NCBI GenBank assembly: GCA_963580285.1
Contig: OY757019.1
Coordinates: 67,137,076 to 67,201,075, forward strand
Length of the DNA stretch: 64,000 nt
Source: Lucinisca nassula
Taxonomy: Eukaryota; Mollusca; Bivalvia; Lucinida; Lucinidae
Reading direction: 5' to 3'
Position numbers and translations under genes: made by a program. Below, piece by piece: positions 44,815 through 54,508 of the stretch. Numbering within the stretch: the stretch's first letter is position 1; each line of letters begins with the position of its first letter. The notes beneath the pieces are model-generated. The model was not told the origin of the DNA. It ran no database searches and saw only the letters and a list, made by a program, of their open reading frames with translations.

Positions 44815-45734
44815 AAATAATAGCTGCTACTATGACAAAACACTGCAGAACATATAGATCCAATTAGGACTAGAAGATGCTGAGATATCTGAAAAGCTGT
44901 ATGAATTGACTGGTGCAAAGATGGCAAAAACTGGTTTCCAAATGGATTAACAGCAGAGCCGCAAATGACGTCTGACTTCAAAACATACAATTTCCTACCA
45001 AAAGAATTAATAGATACTAGAATTTCATCAAAACTAATAAGTTTGCTATGATGAGTACCACTGGCCTCTAACTCAACCATCATTTTGTTATACAAGCAAT
45101 CTCCATTAGTGAGGACTTCATCCAGCATAGCCGAAGATGTAATACAATTACCTTTTATCAATGCGCATAATGAATTTGGAACACACTGACTTCCACGTGA
45201 CTTTAAGCTAAATCGGTCATGACCTTGGTGAAAAGTTCCAAATAAGATTTCCTTGCATTCAAAAGGTGTTGCATTTTCAAAATTACTCCCCGATTTTGGA
45301 AAATGAATTTGTCTGTCACCAGTTTTATGAGCTGGTGTAGCAGAGTGTCTTGCAGTCATCTGAGAAGCAGAACAAGAAGAAATATGGGTTAAATCATCAA
45401 TTATAGCAGGTAATTTATCTGTATTAAAATTGCTTGAAATATTTGCAGAGCAAAATTGTGCGGCGAAATTGATGCCAGATACATGGTCAGATGGCAAATG
45501 CACAAGCCCATCATACAATGGACAAGTAGGGCGGGCAACACCCCCATCTGAGAAAATTGCGCCCTGGTCAGATGGCTGAATTTGAGGCACAAGTCCATCA
45601 GATGATGGACAAGTAGGGCGGGCAACACCCCCATCTGAAATTGAGCCCAAACTGTCTCTCCGCAGCATCTCCCCACGACCTAACACAGCTCTACGGCTAG
45701 CATCCCTCTTTCTCCAGTACTTTCCACGTGGCAT
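44815..45734 (-). pseudogene. Helitron cysteine protease-like domain, N-terminal part
   Basis: The true start is the ATG at 45734 (MPRGKYWRKRDASRR); the open frame reaches back only to a GTG. Two copies of SDGGVARPTCP--DGLV occur early. Then comes GTFHQGHDRFSLKSRGSQCV, where the Cys after Gln is the likely nucleophile, followed by a LDEVLTNGDCLY block. From memory this pattern belongs to peptidase C76 (herpes tegument-type deubiquitinase fold) or OTU-like domains found at the N-terminus of some aquatic-animal Helitrons. Its role in transposition is unknown. A frameshift at 44812-44817 cuts the domain before its histidine region. Confidence 0.65.
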
Positions 45735-46337
45735 AGTTTCAGAAACTGTCCCAGTCAGCACTTTTGTAACACAATACTATAGAGTATCTGTAAAATCCAG
45801 TCTCTAGGCTTTCGGATCTCCTCAGTCAGAATAACTGTATTTAACACAACAAATTCACTTCTTTGTACACACTATGACAACACTTTAGTTAGAAGATTTG
45901 TATATAAAGTCACTTAGAATAAATTTCTTCATATGGATACCTGCAGAAAATAAAATATGTTATTATATATTGATTTGACTCAAAAATTTAACATATGCAC
46001 ACCAAATAAATCAGTGTCACACTGCAGTCTGGAACAACAGAATTGAGGCATGTTTTTAGCCTAAGGCTTTCGAATGTGTGTCTAACAGGTAACCAGATGG
46101 TTTGCAATGATTCTCTACCTTCCACTGATAGAAGAAGGCAGTTGTCATTTACTAGCCAAATAATGTGCAAAAATTATTTAAGAGCCACAAATAGTCCAAG
46201 CCTTCCAGAAAAAGTGTACTTAGTTTCTCTTCAGTGTAAGAGACTGTCCGTACATTAAACCATGCATCATCTACTTGGTGCAATAACAGTGTAAATGACA
46301 TATTTTTGTCAAAATAGTTTTTTTTTGTTTTTTTTTG
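45735..46337. other. No gene seen; upstream of Helitron
   Basis: AT-rich. It should contain the Helitron 5' end (a TC preceded by A) and promoter, but I could not fix either. Short frames on both strands lack similarity to known families. Confidence 0.45.
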
Positions 46338-46533
46338 CATAAATGAGTGCCTTATGACTTGATATACTTAGTAAATAAGTACTACAGCTGGATTCTGCCT
46401 AAATCATGACTTTTTTCAGAATAGTTCTTTTTTTTCATAAATGGGTGCCTTATGACTTGATATACTTAGTAAAGAAGTACTACAGCTGGATTCTGCCTAA
46501 ATCATGACTTTTTCAGCATTTTGCAACATTCTT
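46338..46533 (+). repeat. 98-bp tandem duplication
   Basis: CATAAATGAGTGCCTTATG at 46338 recurs at 46436 as CATAAATGGGTGCCTTATG, and the following ~75 bp match closely (GTACTACAGCTGGATTCTG). Each is preceded by a T-rich tract. Confidence 0.85.
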
Positions 46534-46713
46534 GTCAGTTACACCATATTATGCTCTGACTTATTGAAAAATGTTCTGGCAAAACCAGTGTCAGTGCACT
46601 TATCCGTTTATGCACCAACTTTTTTAAAACCTCAAAATATTCAATCCTGCTGCTTGATAATACAGAACAAGAGTGTAAGTACCATGCAGAATGCATAAAA
46701 TGTGGCCTATTAT

Positions 46714-46850
46714 CTACCCAGTGTTACCAGTGGTCGTGGGTTTGATCCCAGCTTCTCTAGACTTTCAGATGAGTATTTAAACTGAGGTACCTTCCCCAGA
46801 TGACATAAGCTGTTGGTGGGACGTTAAACTTGAACGCACACATACTCTAC
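46714..46850 (+). repeat. SINE-like fragment with B-box-like motif
   Basis: GTGGGTTTGATCCCAG resembles a tRNA B box. About 90 bp later GGGACGTTAAACTTGAACGC resembles the tail motif of the SINE copies at 26081, 47500 and 52028. The head is different, so it may be another SINE family sharing a 3' end. Confidence 0.5.
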
Positions 46851-46902
46851 CCAGTACCTTAAATTTACTGCTTTTCTGTATAAAGGTTAATGAAATAAGG
46901 TT

Positions 46903-47243
46903 TTGGAATGCATTTCCGCTGACCGTTCCAAGGTGGCTCTTCAGTTGCGGTTTATTTTTGTTATGGTTTGTCTTTGGGTGTTTGTGTCGCTTATATTATT
47001 TTATTTTGGATAGCCTTTTGGCCATTTTGTGGGAAAGTAACTGTCCTATTGGCTTTCCGCTGTTGGTTTGGTCATTGGGGTCTATTGCTTCATGTTTGTA
47101 TTTCTTTCCGTTTGGTGTCTCTGATGGAGCTGCAGATTAATTGTATCGATTCCTGATCATTGCCTCTACTTCTACTTTGGTGTCTCTGTTGGGAGCTGTA
47201 GGTTAATTGTATCGATTCCTGATCATTGCCTTCACTTTTATTT
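46903..47243 (+). mobile_element. RT element 3' end, truncated, with duplicated tail
   Basis: Reverse-oriented copy of the 3' untranslated region of the RT element at 41416-43162 (CCGTTCCAAGG, CCATTTTGTGGGAAAGTAAC, TCCTGATC motifs). The last ~65 bp are tandemly duplicated (TTTGGTGTCTC at 47111 and 47176). Confidence 0.75.
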
Positions 47244-47499
47244 TGTGCACTATCACTGTAATAGTGCTGAATGTACTTACAACGGTTTTGCACAAAAAAA
47301 CTTAGCATAGACACTGTGTATCAAAATTTCAATGCTAAATACTTCTTTTTAAATACTATTTAAACAACAATCAACATCGCACTCAAATGAAAGAAATTAA
47401 CATGAAGTTAAGAAACGGGTTTAGCACCCAATTTGGTTGAGTCATTCTTCGACATAAAAAGATTGTGAACAAGATAAATGTTATATGACAGACTGCATG

Positions 47500-47789
47500 G
47501 GCCTGAAGAAATATATGGGCTGCATGATGCTTCCACGCAGAGCTGAATCCGGCCCGCACACTAGTACTGGTAAACCCCTTAGAGGATCTTAGCCTGTCCA
47601 GGAACCGCGGTGCGAGGTGGACCGTCCATGCTAATAAACACTATTGGTTTCATTGGGCGACAGGGCTTGAGATGTCATTTCATCTCAGTGTCGGGTAAAA
47701 GTCCCACAAAATTGGAAGCAACGTCTCCAAAATGACCTTTACAGTGTTGACGGGGACGTTAAACCTCAAATCAAACAAACAAACAAAAA
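47500..47789 (+). mobile_element. SINE-like repeat, copy 2
   Basis: Slightly 5'-truncated relative to the copy at 26081. The flanks GCATG at 47495-47499 and 47790-47794 are the target duplication; the unoccupied sequence is seen in the RT elements near 42080. The tail is a CAAA repeat. Confidence 0.8.
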
Positions 47790-48254
47790 GCATGCATGGT
47801 AGTTAACCCAATCACGGTTGACAACTTTGTTTCCCTCTTTAATTGCATGCCGGTGGGTCAGGTGTCAGATTCTATGACGGTCCCAGCGTAAAGACTTCCT
47901 GAGAATAAGAGCAATCTAATTCTATGCAACCTCGGTTGGTGCCTGATACTCTGTCTCTGGTTGGGCCCATCGGAGTCTAACTGTTGGTTTTCTTTTGCTC
48001 CGGCATTTCAGTGGTTTCTTGCTGTCGAGTCCTCACCATTGTTTGATCTCTGTGGTTGTTTGATTTTTTGTATTCACGAAGATATTGCACTGATGAGTTA
48101 GGAGGCCTTCATGCGGACTGAACAAATAATTTGTATAAATTGCGATGGAAGTAAGGGTGAAGATTGTGGCCACCTAAAGTCGAATTAAGCCCCCAGTGGT
48201 ATTTGTTTCCGATAACGGTTCCAAGGCGGTTCTTCTGTCGCAATTTATTTTTAT

Positions 48255-48455
48255 TTTTTTTGTTTATTTGGGTTTTACAGCCCTTTTAAGATTATTTCAC
48301 TCATATTGAGCCGATCGTTAATCAGAGGTGGGCGAAAACCGGAGTACCTGAAGAAAAACCACCTGACCTTCCATTGCAGAACTTGGCGTCAGTTTTTCTG
48401 AAGAAGGCCACTGGCTGAAATAATAAAATTGAGTGGATATGTAAAATTAATCATA
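48255..48455. repeat. Unidentified ~200-bp insert in RT element copy
   Basis: Starts in a T-rich tract with TTTATTTGGGTTTTACAGCC and contains GGGCGAAAACCGGAGTACCTG and ACTTGGCGTCAGTTTTTC. It interrupts the collinearity of the RT copy. The class is unknown; the edges are approximate. Confidence 0.55.
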
Positions 48456-48503
48456 TTTTTGTTATGTTTTGTCTTTGGGTGTTTGTGTTGCTTATATTAT
48501 TTT

Positions 48504-49247
48504 GAAGTCAATGCCAGGATTGCCAAAGCTAGTGCAGCATTTGGCCGACTTCGTGGTAGTGTCTGGGATCAAAGTGGAATCCGACTTGACACAAAACTGG
48601 AAGTCTACAGAGCTGTGGTACTGCCAACACTATTGTATGCATGTGAAACATGGACAGTTTACCAACGGCACGCAAAAGAATGAATCACTTCGAAACTAGC
48701 TGTCTTAGAAAACTCTTAAAGATTAAGTGGCAAGAAAGGATTCCAGACACGGAAGTCCTAACAGGGCTGGGATGCAAAGTGTACATACTCTTCTGAAATT
48801 AGCACAGTTATGATGGACAGGCCATGTTACTAGAATGCCTGAGGAACGTTTGCCAAAGAAAATTCTCTATGGAGAACTAGAAATGGGCAAACGCCCCCAA
48901 GGCGGTCAGAAGAAGCGCTATAAGGACACCCTCTAAGCCTCCCTCAGGGACTTCAATAGAGTCATAGGAACGATTGCACAGGACAGAGCAAAGTGGCGAG
49001 GTCTCATCAAAAGGGGTGGCAATGAATATGAGGCAAAAAGAATCAGTGAAGCTGCACATCATGCACATCACAAAGCCAGAGCTAAGGCATCACCAACCGA
49101 GCTGTCTTCCTCTAGCCTCTGTTGCTCTATTTGCCACAGACAGTTCAGGGCTAAAATCTGTCCCATCAGCCATCTTAGAACACACAAATAGTAACATTTC
49201 TCAAATATGATTAAGACTGGTCATTGTCAGTAATGACATAGGAACTA
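48504..49247 (+). pseudogene. 5'-truncated non-LTR retrotransposon, C-terminal end
   Basis: Encodes, with several frame breaks, the end of a LINE-type pol: LDTKLEVYRAVVLPTLLYAC then ETWTVYQRHAK, later LRKLLKIKWQERIPDTEVL, and near the end a C2H2-like CSICHRQFRAKICPISHLRT in a broken frame. This RTE-like or related pol C-terminus is common in molluscs as I recall. The target duplication TATATTATTTT is present at 48493-48503 and 49248-49258. Heavily mutated; not coding. Confidence 0.8.
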
Positions 49248-49455
49248 TATATTATTTTATTTTGGATAGCCTGTTGGCCATTTTGTGGGAAAGTGACTGT
49301 CCTTTTGGCTTTCCACTGTTGATGTTTCCATTGGGGTCTGTTGTTTCATGTTTGTGTTCCTTTCCCTTTGGTGTCTCTGATGGGAGCTGTGGGTTTATTG
49401 TATTTATTCCTGATCATTGCCTCCACTTCTATTTTTTATAGTATGTATTTTGTGT

Positions 49456-49505
49456 GTGTGTGTTTTTTTTTTTTGTTGTTGTTTTTTTTGTTGTTTTTTT
49501 TTTTG
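49456..49505 (+). repeat. TG and poly-T tract
   Basis: GTGTGTGTGTG followed by long T runs broken by G. It could act as part of the pyrimidine tract before the acceptor at 49539. Confidence 0.7.
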
Positions 49506-49539
49506 CCATTCTTAAATAAAATAATTGTTGTCTTTCCAG

Positions 49540-49625
49540 AAAAGTTGCCATTTTGTACTTACACCATTATTGCACCAAGCAGACGACATGTAGCTGCTTA
49601 CTGGGCTGTTCAGCAAGAAACTTAA
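49540..49625 (+). CDS. Possible terminal exon of an unidentified gene
   Basis: A pyrimidine-rich stretch and AATTGTTGTCTTTCCAG precede an open frame of 28 codons ending in TAA at 49623-49625. It contains KLPFCTYTIIAPSRRHVAAY followed by WAVQQET. The composition looks like real protein and not translated repeat, and the acceptor is good. No upstream exon on the plus strand was found, and I do not recognise the protein. Possible AATAAA signals occur near 49880. It could be chance. Confidence 0.3.
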
Positions 49626-50114
49626 CACATTCTGAAAAGCATAATTATCTGATATTCACTAAATTATGATTATAACTGATTTAAAGTCCATTCATCTCAT
49701 CTACTAAAATTAGGATATACACTGAAAAAAAGTTGTTAATTTTAAAATGAAAACTTTAAACTTAAAGCTGTTACTTTAAAAACATGTAATGAAAAAAGAA
49801 TCAAAAGAAATACAGAAACACCGTGATCAACAAGGCGGTAACACCCAGAAAGAAACTCCTCCAAAGTGTGTGGTTGTGAACAATAAAACAAATATTCATA
49901 ATAAAAAATAATGGTGATGATCTGTGATACTATCATCATCAATCCCATTGCACTCAGAAAAGCCAAAAACTCTGTAGAGTTTTGACTGTTTTGAGTGCAA
50001 AAAGGGTCAAACTTTTTTTAAAAAAATCTATTTTCATTCATTGATTGTGTTGAGTTTAATAACATTAACTCTTCTGGGTTATTTTGTGTTGTCTCCCAGA
50101 GAACAGAAGAAAAA
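49626..50114. other. No gene seen
   Basis: AT-rich, with runs of A and T (ACTGAAAAAAAGTTG). No repeats shared with the rest of the window. Confidence 0.5.
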
Positions 50115-51275
50115 CAAGATGTGTTTGTGAAACACTGATGCCCCCGGACAGCGCATTTTAATATGAAAGCAGTATCTCTAAGCAATCAAAAGGTATGGCC
50201 AAGAAATGTAGGCGCTAGAGTGATGACAAAGTTTTTCTAAATATAGCCACAGTGACCTTGACCTTGAGGTCATGACCTTGAAAGTCGAAACTCGCTCGAG
50301 ATATTGTCATAAGGAAAATTTGTGTGAAGTTATATTGAAATCAGTAAAGAAATGTTGGCGCTAGAGCGATGACAAAGTTTTTCTAAAAATAGCCACAGTG
50401 ACCTTGACCTTGTGGGGGGGGGGGTGTCTGGATGGACAAACATTATGGTACCACTAGAAAGGTCTTGTGACAAGGAGTGCACGTGTGAAATATGAAAGCC
50501 CTACTACTAACAAATCGAAAGTTATGGCCAATGTTAAAGTTTATAAAAGTAGGTCAAAGGTCAAGGTCACGAGGTCAAAAATTATGGTACCACTAGAAAG
50601 GTCTTGTGACAAGGAGTGCACATGTGAAATATGAAAGCCCTACCACTTACCAATCGAAAGTTATGGCCAATGTTAAAGTTTTAAAAAAGTAGGTCAAACA
50701 TCACGGTCAAGGTCACAAGGTCAAAAATTATGGTACCACTAGAAAGGTCTTGTGACAATGAATGCACATATGAAATATGAAAGCCCTATCACTTACCAAT
50801 CGAAAGTTATGGCCAATGTTAATGTTTTTAAAAAATTTGAAAAAAATAGGTCAAAGGTCAAGTTCAAGGTCACGAGATCAAAAATTATGGTACCACTGGA
50901 AAGGTCTTGTGATAAGGTATAAAGGTCTTGTGATAAGGTATACACATGTGAAATATGAAAGCTCTATCTATTACCATTCAAAAGTTATGCCCAATGTTAA
51001 AGTTTTTGCAGACGGACAAACGGACAAACAGACGGACAGACCAAAACTATATGCCCTCCAGAATCTTAGATTCCGGGGGCATAAAAATTATGGTACCACT
51101 GGAAAGGTCTTGTGATAAGGTATACACATGTGAAATATGAAAGCTCTATCTATTACCATTCAAAAGTTATGCCCAATGTTAAAGTTTTTGCAGACGGACA
51201 AACGGACAAACAGACAAACAGACGGACAGACCAAAAACTATATGCCCCCGAATCTCTTAGATTCCGGGGGCATAA
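50115..51275 (+). mobile_element. Helitron-like unit ending GGGGGCATAA
   Basis: The head CAAGATGTGTTTGTGAAACAC forms a small hairpin (GTGTTT/AAACAC) followed by GATGCCCCCGG. Core units of about 140-160 bp contain GGTACCACTAGAAAGGTC (near 50448, 50590, 50733). A GGACAAAC microsatellite follows, and the 3' end is a hairpin of CCCCCG/CGGGGG arms around GAATC/GATTC. The 3' portion (about 197 bp) is duplicated: 50880-51078 and 51080-51275 each have their own microsatellite and hairpin end. Confidence 0.65.
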
Positions 51276-51490
51276 AAATGATAGAAGAAATAGAACAGTA
51301 GAAGAAAATCAGGGACATGGGAGAAAAAGGAAATTGCTGAGTGTAGAAACAGAAGAAATAACAACATTCTCCCTCTACCAATACCTGCTGCAAGGACAGC
51401 AAGATTTGCCCAGCTGTAAGCCAATATACACTGGACACCCATGTGATGCAAGATACACATCTTCACAACACCCAACCACTCCTTTAATTG
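51276..51490. other. No gene seen
   Basis: Purine-rich start (AGAAGAAATAGAACAGTAG). Open frames run through it from the preceding repeat but show no family features. Confidence 0.45.
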
Positions 51491-52672
51491 GTCCCCGCTT
51501 TTCAAAGAAAAGCGAGGGGACATAGTTTTTGGCTTTCCCTGTTGCGTGGTCCATGGTTCCTGGTTCCAAGTTTGTAGTAGGTACCTTGTGTGCGCAACTC
51601 CTCCTACAGTTCTAAACTGCTCCTTTTGAAATTATACAGGTTTTATCATGGTCTGAAGATGTGCATGTGCTTTTCTCAGAATCCGTATTTTCTTTTTTTC
51701 CCATTTTTTTTTGCATTTTTAACAGACTTTTTTTGCATGGTTCTGAATTCGTAGAGCGCAACTACACCTACAGTTTAAAACCTATCCTTTTGAAATTTTA
51801 CAAGTGTTTTATCATGGTCTGAAGAAGATTTTCAAATATAAGCTAGGTGACATAGTATTCGGCTTTCCGTGGTGCATGGTGCGTGGCCTGTGGTGCATGG
51901 TTCTGAGATCACAGTAGGTACCTTGTGAGCGCAACACCTCCTACAGGGTTTAACTGATCCTTTTGAAATATTACAGGTGTTTTTATCATGGTCTGAAGAT
52001 GCGCATGTGCTTTTTTCAGAATCCATACCGCCCCCGCCCATCGGGGCTTGAAGAAATTGATGGGCTGCATGATGTTTCCACGCAGAGCTTATATCCGTCC
52101 GCACACTAGTACTGGTAAACTGCTAAGAGGATCTAGGCCTGTCCAGGAACCGCGGTGCGAGCTGGACTGTCCATGCTTATAAACCCTATTGGTTTCATTG
52201 GGCATCAGGGCATGAGCTGTAATTTCATCTAAATGTCGAGTAAAAGTCCCACAAAATTGGAAGCAACGTCTCCAAAATGACCTGTACTGTGTTGACGGGG
52301 ATGTTAAACCTCAAATCAAACAAAAACAAATCAGAATCCATAACTTAAAAATTTTTCAATTTTTTTCACATTTTTAACTTAGACATTTTTTGCATGATTC
52401 CAAATTCACAGTAGGTATCTTGTGAGCGCAACTCCGCCTACAGTACTGAACGGATCGTTTTGAAATTTTACAAGTGTCTTTATCATTGTCTGAAGATGTG
52501 CATATGTTTTTTTTTTTAAATCCTCAAATTAATTATTTTCACTTTATTCACATTTTTAACTTAGACTCTTTTTTTTGCATGGTTATGGGTGGTGCTGAGT
52601 TTGTAGTTGGTACCTTCTGAGTGCAACTACTCCTACAGTTTGAAACAGATCCTTTTGAAATTTTATACATTT
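51491..52672 (+). repeat. Repeat family with 5' hairpin and ~200-bp units
   Basis: Starts with a strong hairpin (GTCCCCGCTTTT, loop CAAAG, AAAAGCGAGGGGAC at 51491-51521). Units contain GGTACCTTGTG, GCGCAACTCC, CTCCTACAG, CCTTTTGAAATT and TTATCATGGTCTGAAGATG, repeated near 51580, 51760, 51920, 52420 and 52610. A SINE is inserted at 52028-52330. No clear 3' hairpin end was seen. Confidence 0.6.
52028..52330 (+). mobile_element. SINE-like repeat, copy 3
   Basis: Full-length copy with a perfect 12-bp target duplication TCAGAATCCATA at 52016-52027 and 52331-52342. Same head and CAAA tail as the other two copies, with more substitutions. Confidence 0.88.
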
Positions 52673-53419
52673 CATCTGCATATACACTGTTCTGTAATGC
52701 ACTTAAACTTCAGCTATACAGATATATACCTACCCGGCACAGGAGTAAACACCCACGCATACAAACAAGCCCTCATGAATTGTATATTCACAGAAATGTT
52801 GCATGTTTTGACAGTACTGGTGCAAACAACAATATGTAGATGTTAGAAAGAGCCATAACTTCAGCTTTTATGTTCTCCAAATATATTATACTTCCAAGCA
52901 CACATTCTGTAGTAAACTGTTACTGACCCAAACAACTTCTACTACTATTAAAAGTTATCCTGGGCCAATACTGGCTTGATATAAAATGCTGGCAGGGTAT
53001 TATAAAGTTATCTATTGGTATAGGTATCGGTAAAAATAAAACGCAGTAGATCCACAGCAGACAATTCAGATATGGAAACTGCAGATTTCTTTACCACAGC
53101 CACTGCACACCTGCAAAATAAATTAAAACGAAAGAAACAAACAGCATTGTGACATGAAGAAATATGCATCACTGCAGAGTTTCAGCAAAGCAGTCAAAGC
53201 AAATTACATTCATTCATTTCTCAGACATGATAATTTTATCTAGGTCGTGGCATTATGACTGAGTTTCAAGAAAATAAGAAAAAATCCTGACACTTATTTA
53301 AAAGTACTTTAAAGGAATGTTTCTGTGAAATTACTGCAAACTCTGATGAGTCATTTAGCAGCAGAAGCTGCTTAAATGTTTATTTTATCATTTTATTAAC
53401 TTTGAAAAGTGAATGGAAC
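52673..53419. other. No confident gene; one weak exon-like stretch
   Basis: On the minus strand near 53120, TTTATTTTGCAG precedes an open stretch of about 35 codons (CAVAVVKKSAVSISELSAVD). There is no family match and no clear donor. Otherwise AT-rich. Confidence 0.35.
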
Positions 53420-53995
53420 AGATGGAGGTTCACCTATGGAAAACTTCTATAAAATGAATTAAACCATCTTGTCCATCTAAGCGGAACAGTTTAAGCAATT
53501 CATATGAAATTATTTCAAAATCCATCCACTGGTGAAAGCGACATTCCCGTGAAATTATTTCAAAATCAGTCCATTGGTTAAGAAGAAGAAGTCCTTTTAA
53601 GGTTTTTCTATTTTTAGCTCTGGTGGCCATCTTTTCAATCAAGCTGAACAGTTTGAGCAATGTTGGAAGAGGGTCAGCAAAGGAACATTCTGAGAAATTA
53701 TTTCAAAATCCATCCACTGGTTAAGGAGAAGAAGTCACTTAAAAGTTTTTCTATTTTTTAGCTCTGTCAGCCATCCTGTTCACCCAAGTGGAACGTTTTA
53801 AGCAGTTTTGGTAGAAGGTCACCCAAGGAACATTTCTGTGAAATAATTTCAAAATCCATCGACCGGTTAAGGAGAAGTCATATAAAGGTTTTCTATTTAT
53901 AGCTCTGGCGGCCAGCTTGTTCAGCCGAGCGAAACGGTTTGAGCAATTCTTGTAGAGGGTGACCCAAGAAATATTCGTGTGAAATTATTTCAAAA

Positions 53996-54490
53996 CTAGA
54001 AATGCGTCCATAGGACACGGATGCCCCCGCCTGAAAATATGTCTATGTTCGCATTAATCCATAGAAAGTTATTGATGGTGTTTAAGCTTTGGACCCTTTT
54101 TTTCACATTTGACCTCTAAGTATGACCTTGACCTTAAAGATAAGGACCTTGGTCTTATGTGAGGCAGATTGTCCTATGATGGCCAACATTTCTGCAAAGT
54201 AATTTCAAAATCCATCCAGAAATAAGAAAGTTCATGACTGCGTTTAAGTTTCGGACCCTTTTTTGACATTTGACCTCTAAGTATGACCTTGACCTTGGAG
54301 GTACAGACACGGGTTTTGCATGGGACACATTGTCTCATGATGGTTAACATTTTTACAAAGCAATTTCAAAATCAATCCAGAAATAAGAAGTTATTGACTG
54401 CGTTTAAATTTCGGACGGACGAACGGATGAACGGATGGACAGGGGCAATGCTATATGCCCTTCCACCATTCTTCGAATGGCGGGGCATAA
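53996..54490 (+). mobile_element. Nested Helitron-like unit (CATAA end), A^T insertion
   Basis: The host repeat TTTCAAAA stops at 53995 and resumes TCAGTCCATTGG at 54491; an uninterrupted version is at 53565. So the unit lies between A and T with no duplication. The head CTAGAAATGCGTCC has a short palindrome, the body has ~180-bp units (GACCTCTAAGTATGACC), and the 3' end is a hairpin CCATTC-TTC-GAATGG then GGGGCATAA. Confidence 0.75.
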
Positions 54491-54508
54491 TCAGTCCATT
54501 GGTTAAGG

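Larger units (their letters stand above)
30964..45734 (-). mobile_element. Autonomous Helitron, broken and hosting two retroelements
   Basis: From 5' to 3' on the minus strand it carries a C76/OTU-like protease domain, a basic coiled region with Cys clusters, a Rep (HUH and Y2) nuclease domain and a Pif1-like helicase. These lie in one order and one orientation, split by a Penelope-like RT element (41416-43162) and a Gypsy-type LTR element (32231-39045). The large Rep-helicase protein of animal Helitrons acts in single-strand nicking and unwinding during rolling-circle transposition. This copy has at least four one-base frameshifts, a Walker A substitution and a truncated C-terminus, so it should not be active. 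The outer termini were not located with confidence. Confidence 0.88.
47400..49435 (+). mobile_element. RT element 3' part with three nested inserts
   Basis: Plus-strand copy of the same RT family. It begins in the last coding stretch (AGCACCCAATTT, ACAGACTGCATG), runs through the 3' untranslated region and ends near 49435 at CCTCCACTTCTA. It is interrupted by a SINE (47500-47789), a ~200-bp repeat (48255-48455) and a non-LTR fragment (48504-49247). Removing them leaves about 800 bp collinear with 41416-42160. Confidence 0.75.

Noticed and set aside
50777..51525. Plus-strand frames of 112-137 codons
   Set aside because: They run through core units, a GGACAAAC microsatellite and a hairpin; not protein-like.
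53040..53125. Minus-strand exon with acceptor TTTATTTTGCAG
   Set aside because: An open stretch exists, but there is no recognisable family, no clear donor and no neighbouring exon. Kept only as a remark.
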